Below are positions 5,924 to 6,501 of a stretch of 6,501 bases of DNA, piece by piece; the stretch's first letter is position 1, and each line of letters starts with the position of its first letter. Under the pieces are notes generated by a model. The model was not told the origin of the DNA, ran no database searches, and saw nothing but the letters and a program-made list of their open reading frames with translations. This stretch comes from Spirochaetales bacterium (lineage in GTDB: Bacteria > Spirochaetota > Spirochaetia > Treponematales > UBA12059), in the NCBI GenBank assembly GCA_004525355.1, contig SPCK01000127.1:1-6501 (forward strand), given 5' to 3'. The position numbers were made by a program, and so were the translations under genes.

Positions 5924-6501
5924 ATGGCCAAGCGAACGTCAATACGGTTTGCCCCGACACTTACGGCTATTATTGTGATGCTCGTGCTCCTTTTTGGCTG
6001 TTCCCTTCCTTCCCTTTATGATCTATGGGACGATTTGCGTATTTCGGAACTTGAAATAAGCCCGTCGTTCATCGCCCTTGAGGCGAACCAGAGCGCCGTC
6101 TTCAGCGCCGTTGGTGGCAAGGCGCCGTACCTGTTCGAGCTTGAATCCGGCGCGGGAACGCTGAATTCCCTGAATGAGTACCAAGTGCTGTACGACGCGC
6201 CCGCAATAGCCACCGAGGCATTTGTCCGCGTGCGCGACACATCCGCCAGGAGTGCCGTGGCTCGGGTTTTCGTGGCCCTGACGATAAAGCAACTGCGCAT
6301 CGTGCCTTCCAGCGTGTCCTTACTGCCTGATACCACGGTCACATTCACGTACCAGGGTGGATCCCCCCCGTACGCATTCAGCATGGTTTCCGGTAGCGGC
6401 GCCGTGGATTCTGCCAGCGGAGTGTATACCGCCCCTGTCTTCGATACAGACGATGTCGTGTGCGTCATGGACGCATCGGGACAATCCAGCGAAGCCTTGG
6501 T
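5924..6501 (+). CDS. Ig-like repeat lipoprotein, N-terminal part (3' end outside window)
   Basis: The frame from ATG 5924 is open to the window edge (192 complete codons). The start has a classical lipoprotein signal: MAKRTSIR, a hydrophobic core TAIIVMLVLLF, and lipobox LFGC with Cys26. Two similar beta-sandwich-like repeats follow, about residues 44-118 and 125-192. Both show I/V-x-P-S-x(2)-hydrophobic, then F-x(3)-GG-x-x-PY-x-F (VFSAVGGKAPYLFEL versus TFTYQGGSPPYAFSM), SG(A/S)G, Y-(D/T)-A-P, and a closing V-x-D-x-S strand. They resemble bacterial Ig-like/PKD-style modules of cell-surface proteins, and more copies probably follow. The gene begins one base after the previous stop, with GGAG (5913-5916) inside that upstream gene, so translation is likely coupled. 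The probable role is as a surface or periplasmic partner of the barrel-like protein. This is inferred from context only. Confidence 0.82.
   Translation, partial: MAKRTSIRFAPTLTAIIVMLVLLFGCSLPSLYDLWDDLRISELEISPSFIALEANQSAVFSAVGGKAPYLFELESGAGTLNSLNEYQVLYDAPAIATEAFVRVRDTSARSAVARVFVALTIKQLRIVPSSVSLLPDTTVTFTYQGGSPPYAFSMVSGSGAVDSASGVYTAPVFDTDDVVCVMDASGQSSEAL

Noticed and set aside
6016..6468. Minus-strand open frame of 150 codons
   Set aside because: Antisense to the Ig-repeat lipoprotein, whose lipobox and tandem repeats clearly identify the coding strand.

Overview
The window looks like chromosomal DNA of a Gram-negative, lipoprotein-rich bacterium. Three predicted lipoproteins and one signal-peptide protein with a barrel-like C-terminus sit within 4 kb. 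The surface proteins are kelch and Ig-like in style with relaxed lipoboxes, which would fit a spirochaete (Treponema/Spirochaeta-like). That assignment is inference from style, not from a marker gene.

Left part (1-2444): an accessory patchwork. It starts inside a DUF4395 membrane protein gene (2-364, 5' end outside the window), followed by a short GC-rich spacer and then an AT-rich zinc-less MDR oxidoreductase gene (497-1465). Both AT-rich genes differ sharply in base composition from the surrounding DNA and look acquired. Just after the oxidoreductase stop lies a possible but unproven integron attC-like site (1460-1551). Then come about 340 bases with no credible gene but two stem-loops, and a decayed relBE toxin-antitoxin locus (1889-2199). 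In that locus the start of RelB is joined in frame to the body of RelE, and the RelE tail is frameshifted. A further 245 bases of non-coding DNA follow.

Middle part (2445-4464, minus strand): two lipoprotein genes on the same strand, 82 bases apart. Upstream is a six-bladed kelch beta-propeller lipoprotein that carries an in-frame TGA at codon 47, exactly where a kelch-type Trp is expected. Downstream is an alpha/beta-hydrolase lipoprotein with an unusual nucleophile elbow (T-R-S-E-H). A good sigma70-like promoter (4684-4656) points into this pair.

Right part (4665-6501, plus strand): a divergent intergenic region with a second sigma70-like promoter (4810-4838) drives a tightly packed pair. 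The first gene encodes an exported protein with an N-terminal alpha/beta domain and a C-terminal beta-rich, probably outer-membrane, domain. One base after its stop comes a lipoprotein with tandem Ig-like repeats that runs off the right edge. The pair is probably one cell-envelope operon.

I do not see a clearly new defence or mobile system. The best leads are the interrupted kelch gene, the RelB::RelE deletion chimera, and the possible gene-cassette nature of the left end.
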